Below are positions 47,840 through 56,341 of a DNA stretch of 63,100 nucleotides, piece after piece. The notes under the pieces were generated by a model. It was not told the DNA's origin, searched no databases, and saw only the letters and a list, made by a program, of their open reading frames with translations. How positions within the stretch are numbered: the stretch's first letter is position 1; the number at the start of each line of letters is the position of its first letter. Source of the DNA: an uncultured archaeon (lineage in GTDB: Archaea; Halobacteriota; Methanosarcinia; Methanosarcinales; Methanoperedenaceae). The stretch lies in assembly GCA_902386205.1 (NCBI GenBank), contig CABMIH010000087.1, positions 1-63,100 of the forward strand, read 5' to 3'. Both the position numbers and the translations under genes were made by a program.

Positions 47840-49183
47840 ATGAAAACCATTATAACAGATGCCCTGTGCCCTTTTTGCGGCTGTTTATGCGATGATATCA
47901 CGGTCGTAGTTGAGGATAACAGGATAATTGAAGCAAAACATGCCTGCATCCTTGGCTCAGCAAAAATATTAGGGCAATGCAGGCTCGGTGCGAAAAATAT
48001 AGGGACGCATCGCACGATAAAAGAACCTTTGATCCGGGCTGGTAAGAATGAAGATTTCAGGGAAGTATCTTACGACGAGGCTATCGATGAAGCCGCAAAG
48101 ATACTTGCCGTGTCAAAGAGGCCGCTTCTTTACGGCTGGGCTTCGGCGTCATGCGAAGTGCATGAAAAAGGAATTCTCCTGGCTGAAGAACTCGGCGCGA
48201 TCATTGATAATACTTCATCTGTGTGCCATGGCCCCACAGGGCTTGCAATTCACGAGAAAGGCATGCCAAGCGCCACGCTCGGACAGATAAAGAACCGCTC
48301 GGATGTTATCGTTTTCTGGGGTTGCAATCCAGTACATGCCCATCCAAGGCATATGAGCCGTTATTCAAGTTTTGCCAGGGGATTTTTCACAGGGACTGGA
48401 AGGAGGGGGCGCAAGGTCATTGCCGTCGATGTACGAAAAACCCATACTTCCGGCGTAGCAGATGAATTTGTGGAAGTGCAGCAGGGAAGCGATTACCTTA
48501 TGATTTCCGCGCTCAGGGCGATACTTTCAGGCCATACAGATGTCGTACCTGAGAAAGTGGGCAATGTTAACAAAGAACAACTCATAAAAATTATAGATAC
48601 ACTGAAGTCTGCTAAGTTCGGCGTGATGTTTTTTGGCATGGGACTCACACAGAGCAAATCGAGATATAAGAATATTGATAATGCTATCTCTCTGGTCACG
48701 GAATTGAACTCGTTTACGAAATTCGTGCTCATGCCTATGCGTGGCCATTATAACGTGACCGGGTTCAACCAGGTTTGCACCTGGGAGACAGGTTTTGCCA
48801 CATCAGTTGATTTCTCGCGGGATGCACCTTATTATAATCCGGGTGAGACATCAGCCAATGATGTACTTTACAGGGAAGAAGTGGACGCTGCCATGATTAT
48901 TGCCGCTGATGCAGCCGCGCATTTCCCTGCAAGTTCAGTGCGCCATCTTGCAAAAATCCCGGTCATCCAGATAGACCCCCACTGGAATCCGACTACTGAG
49001 ATAGCTAATGTGGTCATACCTACGGCTATCTGCGGTATTGAAGCCGGAGGTACTGCTTACAGGATGGACGGGGTCTCACTCAGGCTCAGGAAAATGATCG
49101 AATCAAAACATCCGGGTGATGAAGAAGTGCTTGAGAAACTGTTAAAACGTGTTAAAGAGATGAATTTGCAGAAGAAGACGTAG
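47840..49183 (+). CDS. fwdB: Formylmethanofuran dehydrogenase subunit B
   Basis: 447-residue Mo/W-bis-pterin catalytic subunit. In methane oxidation it oxidises formylmethanofuran to CO2 and gives electrons to ferredoxin; methanogens run it backwards. The N-terminal four-Cys cluster CPFCGCLC is at residues 10-17. The metal-ligand position is Cys (SSVCHGPTG, about residue 129), not selenocysteine. Further marks are WGCNPVHAHPRH and PTAICGIEAGGTAYRMDG. The start is ATG five bases after korB. No other fwd subunit (A, C, D, F, G) is adjacent, so this may be an isolated extra copy that works with subunits coded elsewhere. Stops with TAG. Confidence 0.95.
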   Translation: MKTIITDALCPFCGCLCDDITVVVEDNRIIEAKHACILGSAKILGQCRLGAKNIGTHRTIKEPLIRAGKNEDFREVSYDEAIDEAAKILAVSKRPLLYGWASASCEVHEKGILLAEELGAIIDNTSSVCHGPTGLAIHEKGMPSATLGQIKNRSDVIVFWGCNPVHAHPRHMSRYSSFARGFFTGTGRRGRKVIAVDVRKTHTSGVADEFVEVQQGSDYLMISALRAILSGHTDVVPEKVGNVNKEQLIKIIDTLKSAKFGVMFFGMGLTQSKSRYKNIDNAISLVTELNSFTKFVLMPMRGHYNVTGFNQVCTWETGFATSVDFSRDAPYYNPGETSANDVLYREEVDAAMIIAADAAAHFPASSVRHLAKIPVIQIDPHWNPTTEIANVVIPTAICGIEAGGTAYRMDGVSLRLRKMIESKHPGDEEVLEKLLKRVKEMNLQKKT

Positions 49184-49202
49184 ATCGTTTTTCATTTTTA
49201 GA

Positions 49203-49319
49203 CGTTGTATAGACCCTCGATATATTCAAGAACTGTTGGGGCATAAAAGCTGTAATACCGCAGAAATATATATTCGTGTAAGTAATAGTTATTCAGGTAG
49301 GATGTCCACTGATTTATAA
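49203..49319 (+). pseudogene. C-terminal relic of a tyrosine recombinase/integrase
   Basis: A short frame after fwdB reads RCIDPRYIQELLGHKSCNTA and goes on EIYIRVSNSYSGRMSTDL before TAA. This is the C-terminal catalytic end of XerD/phage-type integrases, with the LLGHKS histidine and the nucleophilic Tyr in EIYIRVS. The remaining domains and the first catalytic Arg are missing, and the frame upstream has no start. It marks an old integration or a lost integrase. Confidence 0.8.
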
Positions 49320-49320
49320 T

Positions 49321-50382
49321 ATGAACCTAAAAAAAATATTATTCTGGATAGGTGTGATTTTCTCAGCAGCCATGTTTTTTGGAGCTATCAGCATAATAAA
49401 AAATCATCCACAAAAGCCATTAAATAATAATCTATCTGCATACGGCTCAGGAGATTATGATTTTACACTTGGACATGATGGGCTTGAAAGGTTCTATGTT
49501 GTGCACGTTCCTCCAGAATATGACAAAAATTCCAGTACGCCATTAGTTATTGCTCTTCATGGCGGGGGCGGGAATGCCAGGAGCAGTCCCGGGTATTTCG
49601 GGTTGAATTTGAAATCCGACAGGGAAGGTTTTATTGTGGTTTACCCTGAAGGAACCGGGAAGAAAGTCCTTGGCAAAACATTTGCGGCCTGGAATGCGGG
49701 AAGGTGCTGCGGCACTGCCCTGCAAGACAATGTTGACGATGTGGGGTTCATAGACGCCATGATCGATAAGTTAAAAGCTGATTTTAATATCGATGAAAAA
49801 AGAGTATATGCGACCGGCATGTCAAACGGCGCGCAAATGGTTTACCGGCTGGCATGCGAATTGCCGGACAAGATAGCGGCGATCGCGCCAAGCGGCTCAC
49901 AGGGGACTTTTCATAATTGCCACCCCAAAAGACCTGTTCCGGTTTTGCATATCCAGGGAAAAGCTGATCCGTGCAGCCTTTATGACGGAGGCGTGTGCGG
50001 CGGGTGTATGGCTGATTTCTGGAGAAAGATCGGTGTACCTGTCCAGTATAACAGTTGGGAATGCATATCTATTCCGGGCTATATTGATGGCTGGAAAACA
50101 AGGAACGGCTGCTCCGGCAAAACTAACGTGACTTTCCAGAACAAAGGAGCGATTTGTGTAACATACGAAGGCTGCCAGCAAAACGCCGATGTGACTTTAT
50201 GCACGGTAGATGGACTGGGTCATAACTGGGCAGGGCAGAAAACATACGGCGTCGAAGCATGCAAGACAAATCCAGATGGAATAATATGCAATGCATGGAA
50301 AGATTCGGTTGGTCCGTTAAGCCAGGATCTTTCAGCCAACGATATGATCTGGGAATTCTTCAAGAAACATCCAATGGAGTAA
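49321..50382 (+). CDS. Secreted PHB-depolymerase/LpqC-like esterase
   Basis: 353 residues with an N-terminal membrane/signal segment (KKILFWIGVIFSAAMFFGAIS) and an alpha/beta-hydrolase of the poly(3-hydroxybutyrate) depolymerase type. Seen: oxyanion-hole LVIALHGGGGNARSS, nucleophile GMSNGAQ, LHIQGKADPC with a likely catalytic Asp, and a late GLGHNWAGQ with the His. Many cysteines in the second half suggest disulfides in an extracellular protein. Natural substrate may be a polyester or a feruloyl-type ester. It begins just after the integrase relic, so it might be an acquired gene; no direct evidence. Confidence 0.85.
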   Translation: MNLKKILFWIGVIFSAAMFFGAISIIKNHPQKPLNNNLSAYGSGDYDFTLGHDGLERFYVVHVPPEYDKNSSTPLVIALHGGGGNARSSPGYFGLNLKSDREGFIVVYPEGTGKKVLGKTFAAWNAGRCCGTALQDNVDDVGFIDAMIDKLKADFNIDEKRVYATGMSNGAQMVYRLACELPDKIAAIAPSGSQGTFHNCHPKRPVPVLHIQGKADPCSLYDGGVCGGCMADFWRKIGVPVQYNSWECISIPGYIDGWKTRNGCSGKTNVTFQNKGAICVTYEGCQQNADVTLCTVDGLGHNWAGQKTYGVEACKTNPDGIICNAWKDSVGPLSQDLSANDMIWEFFKKHPME

Positions 50383-50403
50383 ATTTACAAGGAGGTAAGA
50401 ACT

Positions 50404-50493
50404 ATGAAATTAAACAAACTTACACCAAATTTTGCGGTTGGGGACACCGGGAAAACAGTTGTATTTTATCAAGATGTTCTGGGCTTCAAATAA
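50404..50493 (+). pseudogene. N-terminal fragment of a VOC (glyoxalase) family protein
   Basis: A 29-codon frame, MKLNKLTPNFAVGDTGKTVV then FYQDVLGFK, ends in TAA. It is the first strand-helix of VOC-fold proteins (usually about 120-130 residues). A strong ribosome site AAGGAGG is placed 8 bases before the ATG, so it may still be translated. The rest of the gene is gone and the next gene begins five bases later. Confidence 0.75.
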
Positions 50494-50498
50494 AAGTT

Positions 50499-50906
50499 AT
50501 GGAATCCTCAAATAATTTTTCACTCATTGCGCCATGCGGGATAAATTGTAGTGTTTGCATGGCATATCTGCGGGAGAAAAATAAATGTCCAGGTTGCAGA
50601 GGGCCCGACTTAAATAAACCTGTTACTCGTGTAAGATGCAAAATCAAAAATTGCGTAACTTTCAAAACAAGCAAAGCAAAATATTGTTCTGGATGCAAGA
50701 ATTTTCCTTGCGATAACCTAAAACATCTGGATAAAAGATATCGTAGTAGATATAATATGAGTACGATAGAAAACCTTGAAGATATCAAAAAATCGGGCAT
50801 ACGAGAATTTATTAAAAATGAAAAAGTAAAATGGGCCTGTTCTGAATGCGGAGGCACTATTTGTGTGCATAAAGGATATTGCTACAGTTGCGGTAAAAAG
50901 AAATAG
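50499..50906 (+). CDS. DUF3795 cysteine-rich protein
   Basis: 135 residues from the ATG at 50499. It has the DUF3795 pattern: IAPCGINCSVCMAYLREKNKC, CPGCRG, RCKIKNC, YCSGCKNFPCDNLKHLDKRY, and a C-terminal zinc-ribbon-like CSECGGTICVHKGYC/CGKKK. Probably several zinc or iron-sulfur sites. Function unknown. A longer frame from 50259 would start inside the esterase and is unlikely. It overlaps the following HAD gene by 44 bases. Confidence 0.85.
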   Translation: MESSNNFSLIAPCGINCSVCMAYLREKNKCPGCRGPDLNKPVTRVRCKIKNCVTFKTSKAKYCSGCKNFPCDNLKHLDKRYRSRYNMSTIENLEDIKKSGIREFIKNEKVKWACSECGGTICVHKGYCYSCGKKK

Positions 50907-51522
50907 CAAATGGATTATCTTTGATGTAATGGGTGTTATTTTCGAAGTTGGTGACATTACAAATGATTTACTCGTGCCATTTATCCAAAAAAGGAATGAT
51001 ACGATCTCTGCAGAAAAAATCAATGAAATGTATTTGAGAGCAAGTCTGGGTGAGATTTCATCATTTGACTTTTGGAAAGAGCTGGGCTTTCGCAGCGAGT
51101 ACCCGGAAATCGAAAGAGAGTATCTCGATGCATATTTGACAATAGATCCTGACTTTATAGAGACTGCAAGAACACTGGTGAAAAACTATTATCTGGCAAT
51201 GCTATCCAATGATGTGAAAGAATGGTCTGCTTACTTACGCGCCAAATTCGATTTAAATAGCTTATTCAAAATCATTATTATAAGTGGTGAAGTAGGTTAT
51301 CGCAAACCTGATAAAAGAATTTATAATATACTATTGGAGAGAATTCAATCATCCCCATCAAACTGTGTTTTTATTGATGACAGGGCAAAAAACCTTCTTG
51401 CCGCATCCGAAATGGGTATTAAGACTATCAGGTTTATCCGGGAGGATGGTTATTTTCCTGCCGGTTTTGAAATTAGTAGTTTTGCAGAATTGCCGCGAGT
51501 GATCGAAAGAGCATTTGAATGA
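50863..51522 (+). CDS. HAD-superfamily hydrolase
   Basis: 219 residues from a GTG. HAD motifs: motif I IIFDVMGVIF, with Asp nucleophile but Met in place of the usual second Asp (DxD -> DVM), motif II LAMLSNDVKEW, motif III Lys in GYRKPDKRIY, motif IV FIDDRAKNL. Cap domain of the C1 type lies between I and II. The missing second motif-I Asp would affect phosphatase activity and suggests a dehalogenase-like or altered chemistry. Overlaps the DUF3795 gene, so the pair is likely cotranslated. Convergent with ftsZ. Confidence 0.82.
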   Translation: MCIKDIATVAVKRNSKWIIFDVMGVIFEVGDITNDLLVPFIQKRNDTISAEKINEMYLRASLGEISSFDFWKELGFRSEYPEIEREYLDAYLTIDPDFIETARTLVKNYYLAMLSNDVKEWSAYLRAKFDLNSLFKIIIISGEVGYRKPDKRIYNILLERIQSSPSNCVFIDDRAKNLLAASEMGIKTIRFIREDGYFPAGFEISSFAELPRVIERAFE

Positions 51523-51586
51523 CATCATACAATATGCCAAATTATGTAATACATGCATGAATATAAAACCTGCAGGCGAGAGAACC

Positions 51587-52603
51587 TCATGCACCCGCGC
51601 CGGAATGCCTCGGCGCTTCAGCCCGATGTTGGTTACTCAATGAGAGGCTATTGATCCCTGTAAGAACCGCCATGATGCGCACTCTGCCAGTAAGAGAACT
51701 GTCAACCTTCGCGCCCCACGAAATTCGCCTGGTATCAGGTATTCTATCCATTATAAGCTCGCCCGCAGCTGCAACCTCTTCCAGTGTCATGTCTTCACCA
51801 CCCACGATATGGATCAATACACCATAAGTTGCTGAAATGTCAGAGATATCCAGCAGGGGAACTGACAGAGCCTGACTGACTGCCTTGACAATACGATCTT
51901 CACCGTCGCTCTCACCTATACCTATAGCACTTATCCCTCCCCGCTCCATCACGGCCCTTAGATCGGCGAAGTCGAGGTTGACCAGACCTGGCTGGGTAAT
52001 TGCTTCGGTAATATTCTTGACAAAGGCCCCAACAAGGGCATTGGCAACTGCCAGGGCATCATTTAGCGGCAGGTCCCCGGCGAATTCACTGAGCTTGGAG
52101 TTATCAATTACTATGGTAGAATTACAACTTTCCATGAGAGCCTTTATCGCCTCCTTTGCCTTTTCCCTCCGCGCCGTCTCTATCTTGAAGGGGATTGTTA
52201 CACATGCAATAGTGAGTATTCCAAATTCCCTCGCAACTCCAGCGACTACAGGCGTTGCACCAGATCCGGTGCCTCCCCCCAATCCAGCCACCAGGAATAA
52301 CAGGTCTACATCCTGAAGGATTGCCTTTATCTCATGCAGATTTTCCCTGGTTGCCTCTGCTCCCATCTCAGGGTAGCCTCCGCATCCATACCCTTTACAT
52401 AATTTTTCCCCAAGCAAAATGAGCTTATCCGCTTTGGTCATTGAAGCAAGATGATTAATATCCGTATTAGCTGCTATGATCCTGCCCCCTGCCATTCCCT
52501 TCTGTGCGATCCACGTTACAATATTGCAGCCAGCCCCTCCGAGACCTATTACGGCTATTGAAGGTTTTGCAACTTTCACCATTTCCCTTAAGTCATCTGC
52601 CAA
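51587..52603 (-). CDS. ftsZ: FtsZ cell-division GTPase
   Basis: 338-residue tubulin-fold GTPase that forms the division ring. The TTG start (52603) has GAGAGG upstream at good spacing. Nucleotide site: GLGGAGCNIVTWI, the tubulin signature GGGTGSG (residues 109-115), ANTDINHL and the T7-loop region NLDFADLRAVM. It lacks the long N-terminal extension of some archaeal FtsZ and has a short C-terminal tail. Archaea often carry two FtsZ proteins; the KLCKGYGCGGYPEMG stretch suggests the FtsZ2 side, not certain. Confidence 0.93.
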   Translation of the reverse strand: MADDLREMVKVAKPSIAVIGLGGAGCNIVTWIAQKGMAGGRIIAANTDINHLASMTKADKLILLGEKLCKGYGCGGYPEMGAEATRENLHEIKAILQDVDLLFLVAGLGGGTGSGATPVVAGVAREFGILTIACVTIPFKIETARREKAKEAIKALMESCNSTIVIDNSKLSEFAGDLPLNDALAVANALVGAFVKNITEAITQPGLVNLDFADLRAVMERGGISAIGIGESDGEDRIVKAVSQALSVPLLDISDISATYGVLIHIVGGEDMTLEEVAAAGELIMDRIPDTRRISWGAKVDSSLTGRVRIMAVLTGINSLSLSNQHRAEAPRHSGAGA

Positions 52604-52799
52604 ATTTAATGCCTCTCTTTAAACTGCAATGGTCAAAACACGCTGCTGCTCCCATATTGTCACCAATTAGTATCATGAAGCATCCGGTACTAAAACTTTG
52701 TTATGCGATCCATCTATGCGGATGCTGCTAAAATGTTCAATGCTCTGATTACCATAACCTAAATATGCCAATAGCTACTTCTAATAAAGTGGGAGAAGT

Positions 52800-53309
52800 A
52801 TGTTATATAAATTTCAGGATAAAAAACCATCCGTATCGAAAAATGCCTTCGTAGCAGAAACAGCCTGTCTCATCGGAGATGTCTCTATTGGAGAGGGGTC
52901 AAGCGTGTGGTTCAATTCGGTCATCCGGGGGGACAGGGGAAAAATCACTATTGGCAAAGGCTCGAATATACAGGATAACGCCGTTATACACACGGATGAA
53001 TCAAATATTGAGATAGGTGATAATGTTACCATAGGGCACGGATGCGTCATGCATGGCTGCCTTATAAAAAACAATGTTCTCATCGGTATGAATGCCACGA
53101 TACTTCACGGTGTCGAAATAGGGGAGTCTGCAATCGTGGGGGCCGGGGCGCTTGTGCCGCCGCATCACAAGATACCTCCAAATACCGTAGTTCTGGGAGT
53201 CCCATGCAAACACGTAAGGAATACAACAGACGAAGATTTAGAACTCATTGAACACACTTTAAAAAACTATGGGGAATTAGTTGAAAAATACCTGAAGATG
53301 AAAAGGTGA
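52800..53309 (+). CDS. Gamma-carbonic anhydrase-like left-handed beta-helix protein
   Basis: 169 residues made of hexapeptide repeats. The three zinc-ligand histidines of the gamma-CA family are placed as expected (AVIHTD, TIGHGCVMHGC), as is the RGDRGKITIG opening. The acidic loop of the Methanosarcina Cam enzyme, which helps proton transfer, is absent, as in the CamH/YrdA subgroup. It may hydrate CO2 or be a related acyl-transfer protein. It overlaps the region of the metK start by a few bases and is probably cotranscribed with it. Confidence 0.88.
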   Translation: MLYKFQDKKPSVSKNAFVAETACLIGDVSIGEGSSVWFNSVIRGDRGKITIGKGSNIQDNAVIHTDESNIEIGDNVTIGHGCVMHGCLIKNNVLIGMNATILHGVEIGESAIVGAGALVPPHHKIPPNTVVLGVPCKHVRNTTDEDLELIEHTLKNYGELVEKYLKMKR

Positions 53310-53311
53310 TT

Positions 53312-54511
53312 ATGCGCAATATTGAAATTGAAGAACTCGGTGCCACCCCGATAACAGATCGCAGAGTCGAGATCGTTGAAAGAAAAGGCCTCGGGCATCC
53401 TGATTATATCTGCGATTCAATAATGAACCAGGTATCGGTCCAACTCTCCAGGGAATATATGGAACGGTTCGGTGCCATCATGCACCATAATATCGACAAG
53501 GGAATGCTGGTGGCAGGAGAAGTGAAGACCAAATTTGGCGGCGGCGTAATATTAAAGCCTATGCGTATCATTTTTGGTGACAGGGCCACTTTTGACGTGG
53601 AGGGTGAACCCGTTGATGTCAACAATATTGCTATCGATGTTGCAAAGCTGTGGTTCAGGGAAAACCTGCGGTTCGTCAATCCCGATTCCATCCATTACCA
53701 GGTTGAAATCGCACAGGGATCAGCGGAACTCACGGACATATTCAAAAGAAAAGATACCATACTCGGAGCAAATGACACTTCTGCTGCCGTGGGATACGCC
53801 CCCATGACGCCGACGGAAAATATAGTGCTCGAAACAGAAAGGTTCCTTAATTCACCCGATTTCAAGAAACGATTTCCCGAATCCGGCGAGGATATCAAGG
53901 TCATGGGACTGCGGGAAGGAAATGAGCTTCACCTGACAGTAGCAGACCCGCTTGTTGACATGTTCATCGAATCCGAAAAGGAGTATTTCAGGAAGAAAGA
54001 TGAATTGCTTGAAGAGATCAAGGCTTATGCAGCCGAAAAAACTCCCCTGCGGCCCTCAATTTACCTGAATACACTTGACAGGCCGGGAAGGGGAATGGGA
54101 GGGATATACGTAACCGTGACAGGCACATCTGCCGAGGATGCGGATTCCGGCCAGGTGGGGCGCGGCAACAGGGTGAACGGCATCATACCGCTTAACCGCC
54201 CCGTGAGCAGCGAAGCTGCGGCAGGGAAGAATCCGGTGAGCCATGTGGGAAAGATATACAACGTGCTCAGCCACAGGATCGCCCATGAGATATACAGCAA
54301 CGTCCCGGATATCAGGGAAGTTTATGTATGGTTACTTAGCCAGATAGGTGAGCCCATTGACCGGCCCAGGGTCGCGGCGGCCCAGGTGATCATGGAGAGA
54401 GGGTCGCTTGGGAGCGTTGAGAAAGAGATAAACGAGGTCATTGACAGGGAGCTTTCGAACATACAGGAGTTCTGCATGGAACTGGCATATGGGAAAATAC
54501 CGGTGTGTTGA
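53312..54511 (+). CDS. mat: S-adenosylmethionine synthetase, archaeal type
   Basis: Makes S-adenosylmethionine from methionine and ATP. 399 residues from the ATG at 53312, which follows AGGTGA; a GTG two codons earlier is also open. Archaeal MAT marks: RRVEIVERKGLGHPDYICDSIMN, HHNIDKGMLVAGEV, GRGNRVNGIIPLNRP and GKNPVSHVGKIYN. SAM feeds many methylations and radical-SAM enzymes in C1-metabolising archaea. The gene starts two bases after the gamma-CA stop. Confidence 0.96.
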   Translation: MRNIEIEELGATPITDRRVEIVERKGLGHPDYICDSIMNQVSVQLSREYMERFGAIMHHNIDKGMLVAGEVKTKFGGGVILKPMRIIFGDRATFDVEGEPVDVNNIAIDVAKLWFRENLRFVNPDSIHYQVEIAQGSAELTDIFKRKDTILGANDTSAAVGYAPMTPTENIVLETERFLNSPDFKKRFPESGEDIKVMGLREGNELHLTVADPLVDMFIESEKEYFRKKDELLEEIKAYAAEKTPLRPSIYLNTLDRPGRGMGGIYVTVTGTSAEDADSGQVGRGNRVNGIIPLNRPVSSEAAAGKNPVSHVGKIYNVLSHRIAHEIYSNVPDIREVYVWLLSQIGEPIDRPRVAAAQVIMERGSLGSVEKEINEVIDRELSNIQEFCMELAYGKIPVC

Positions 54512-54535
54512 CTTGCTTTCCATAATTATTATGTT

Positions 54536-55018
54536 TCATGTATCTTTCCCGATTTTTACAGACTTAAAATGCGGGCCTTTCCAGTAAACCATTTTTTCAA
54601 TGTTGATCTGGATAATGACATCGTTCTCACCAAGCGGTTTATTTTCGATCACAGCCTGGTATTTGCCTTTGAATTCCATGTAGATATCAGTGTATAGTTT
54701 CAGCGTTTCTTCGGGCAGGAAATAAATAGGCCCTTTTTCCGTAATAGTGGCAGTGCCCATCGCCATGACTCCTTCATTGTTGAACGGGTTTACCGGGTCT
54801 CTTATGTCCACGGTGATAGTTACATTCGGGTTCTCCAGTATGTTCTTGACTTTTTTTGATTTTTCATTCGTAATGAAGAAGACTTTTTGGGATTGCCCGT
54901 CGTACACGAAAAAGACAGGTGTAAGATGCGGCTGGTCATGCTTATCGCTCGTGCAGACATAACCAAAATAATTCCCGTATAAAATATTGAGCATCTCATC
55001 AGGTATTTTCATGGTCAC
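54536..55018 (-). CDS. Pyridoxamine-phosphate-oxidase-like FMN split-barrel protein
   Basis: 160 residues with a split beta-barrel: GYVCTSDKHDQPHLTPVFFVYDG, VFFITNEKSKKVKNILENPN and VTITVDIRDPVNPF. Family members bind FMN or haem/F420 and reduce or cleave small substrates. It starts with an ATG overlapping the stop of the 55015 gene (ATGA). Homologous to the C-terminal domain of that gene, so a duplication. Confidence 0.85.
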   Translation of the reverse strand: MTMKIPDEMLNILYGNYFGYVCTSDKHDQPHLTPVFFVYDGQSQKVFFITNEKSKKVKNILENPNVTITVDIRDPVNPFNNEGVMAMGTATITEKGPIYFLPEETLKLYTDIYMEFKGKYQAVIENKPLGENDVIIQINIEKMVYWKGPHFKSVKIGKDT

Positions 55019-56241
55019 ACCGGCACGCTTATCTGTTTTGCCCCTCTCCAGTATAATATCTTAACTGGTTTTACTTCAACGAGGATTCTTGCTATTATCG
55101 GGGTTAACTGCCAGGCTTTCGGAAGCTCCGAACTTGCATATTTTTTCGTATAGTCAGGGTATTTTAACAGGAAAAGTTTTCGCGCCCGAAGCATCTGGAT
55201 GAACCGCAGCGGGATATCCCACAACCCGTATATCTTGACTTCCCCTGTAAATAAAACGGCCTTGTTCTCATATATATTGCTCATATCCCGTTTATCGATC
55301 AGGAAAGCAACTTTATTGTTCCTGCGCAATATCCTTAATTTTTTAGCCTCTTTTGATGTGTTAAAAAAAATCCTCTGCCCGTCAAAGACATAGACGACTG
55401 GAGTAATGTGCGGAACCCCTTTAAGTGAGGTGCCCACATACGAAAAACTTGACCCGTTCACCAGATTGTATATGTCGGGCGGAAGCCACGGAACTTTTGA
55501 AACAACATATGCCGAGATGACCGAGATAAAGGTTATGAATATCATGAAACTGAATATCATAGTGACAAGCATCTGGTCGCTTTTAAGGAGCGGTATTAAG
55601 AGAAGTGAGATCAAACCGAAAAATACGTTATTGATATCCAGCTTCCTGAGCGCACGAAGTTCGGTGTAAGGCGTATGTTCAAGCTCGGTTCTTCTTTCAG
55701 CGATCTTTTTTAATTCAAAAGACCTCCAGAGGGCAAGAATGGATGTCCATATCCCAAGACCCATCCTGTAACAAATGTCCCAGATAAGCAGGCTGACAAA
55801 CAGCAACAGTATGAGGTTAGGGGCATCCCCGAGCCATGTTCCCAGTAGAACCTGATCGTAATAAAATATGTATATCATAAAAGGGATGAATATCGCAAGG
55901 CCGGGTATCGCTTCATAATGGTTCCTGTGGAATAATATTCCTTTATATCTCTCAAGAAGTTCATTTTCATCTTTGCTTAGAGGGGCCCTGAATTTTCGAA
56001 GAGTCGGACCGAGCTGCAGTATCAGGAGGCTCCACAGCACAGCGACAAGAATCCCGAGCGAACCGTATATCAGGGAAACGGGTTTTAATCCGAAGATAAA
56101 GCCGAGAATAAGACCAAGTACAAGGAGAAAAAGCAATTGCAGAAGGATACTGTATTTATACGAAAGCAGGGAAAAAGGAGGGATTCTTCCCACGATTTCT
56201 TCGTAAATCCACTTCATCTCTTTTTTCGAGCCTTCGGCCAT
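55015..56241 (-). CDS. Membrane protein with C-terminal FMN split-barrel domain
   Basis: 408 residues from the ATG at 56241 (MAEGSKKEMKWIYEEIVG); an upstream extension to 56505 would be Gly/Val-rich antisense of the neighbouring lipoprotein and is not accepted. Residues 1-270 hold about six to eight membrane helices in two groups split by a cytoplasmic helical part (RSFELKKIAERRTELEHTPY). Residues about 275-408 are a PPOX-type barrel (YVGTSLKGVPHITPVVYVFDG, VAFLIDKRDMSN). The combination suggests a membrane-linked flavin or F420 oxidoreductase. It forms an operon with the single-domain paralogue downstream. Confidence 0.82.
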   Translation of the reverse strand: MAEGSKKEMKWIYEEIVGRIPPFSLLSYKYSILLQLLFLLVLGLILGFIFGLKPVSLIYGSLGILVAVLWSLLILQLGPTLRKFRAPLSKDENELLERYKGILFHRNHYEAIPGLAIFIPFMIYIFYYDQVLLGTWLGDAPNLILLLFVSLLIWDICYRMGLGIWTSILALWRSFELKKIAERRTELEHTPYTELRALRKLDINNVFFGLISLLLIPLLKSDQMLVTMIFSFMIFITFISVISAYVVSKVPWLPPDIYNLVNGSSFSYVGTSLKGVPHITPVVYVFDGQRIFFNTSKEAKKLRILRRNNKVAFLIDKRDMSNIYENKAVLFTGEVKIYGLWDIPLRFIQMLRARKLFLLKYPDYTKKYASSELPKAWQLTPIIARILVEVKPVKILYWRGAKQISVPV

Positions 56242-56341
56242 ATTGGAAGATTGATGTAAGGCATTAATAATAAATCCCACACCTGCATCGCAATCGATAA
56301 AGTTATTTATGACCAATACCATTACTCGTTCCGGTGATGGT

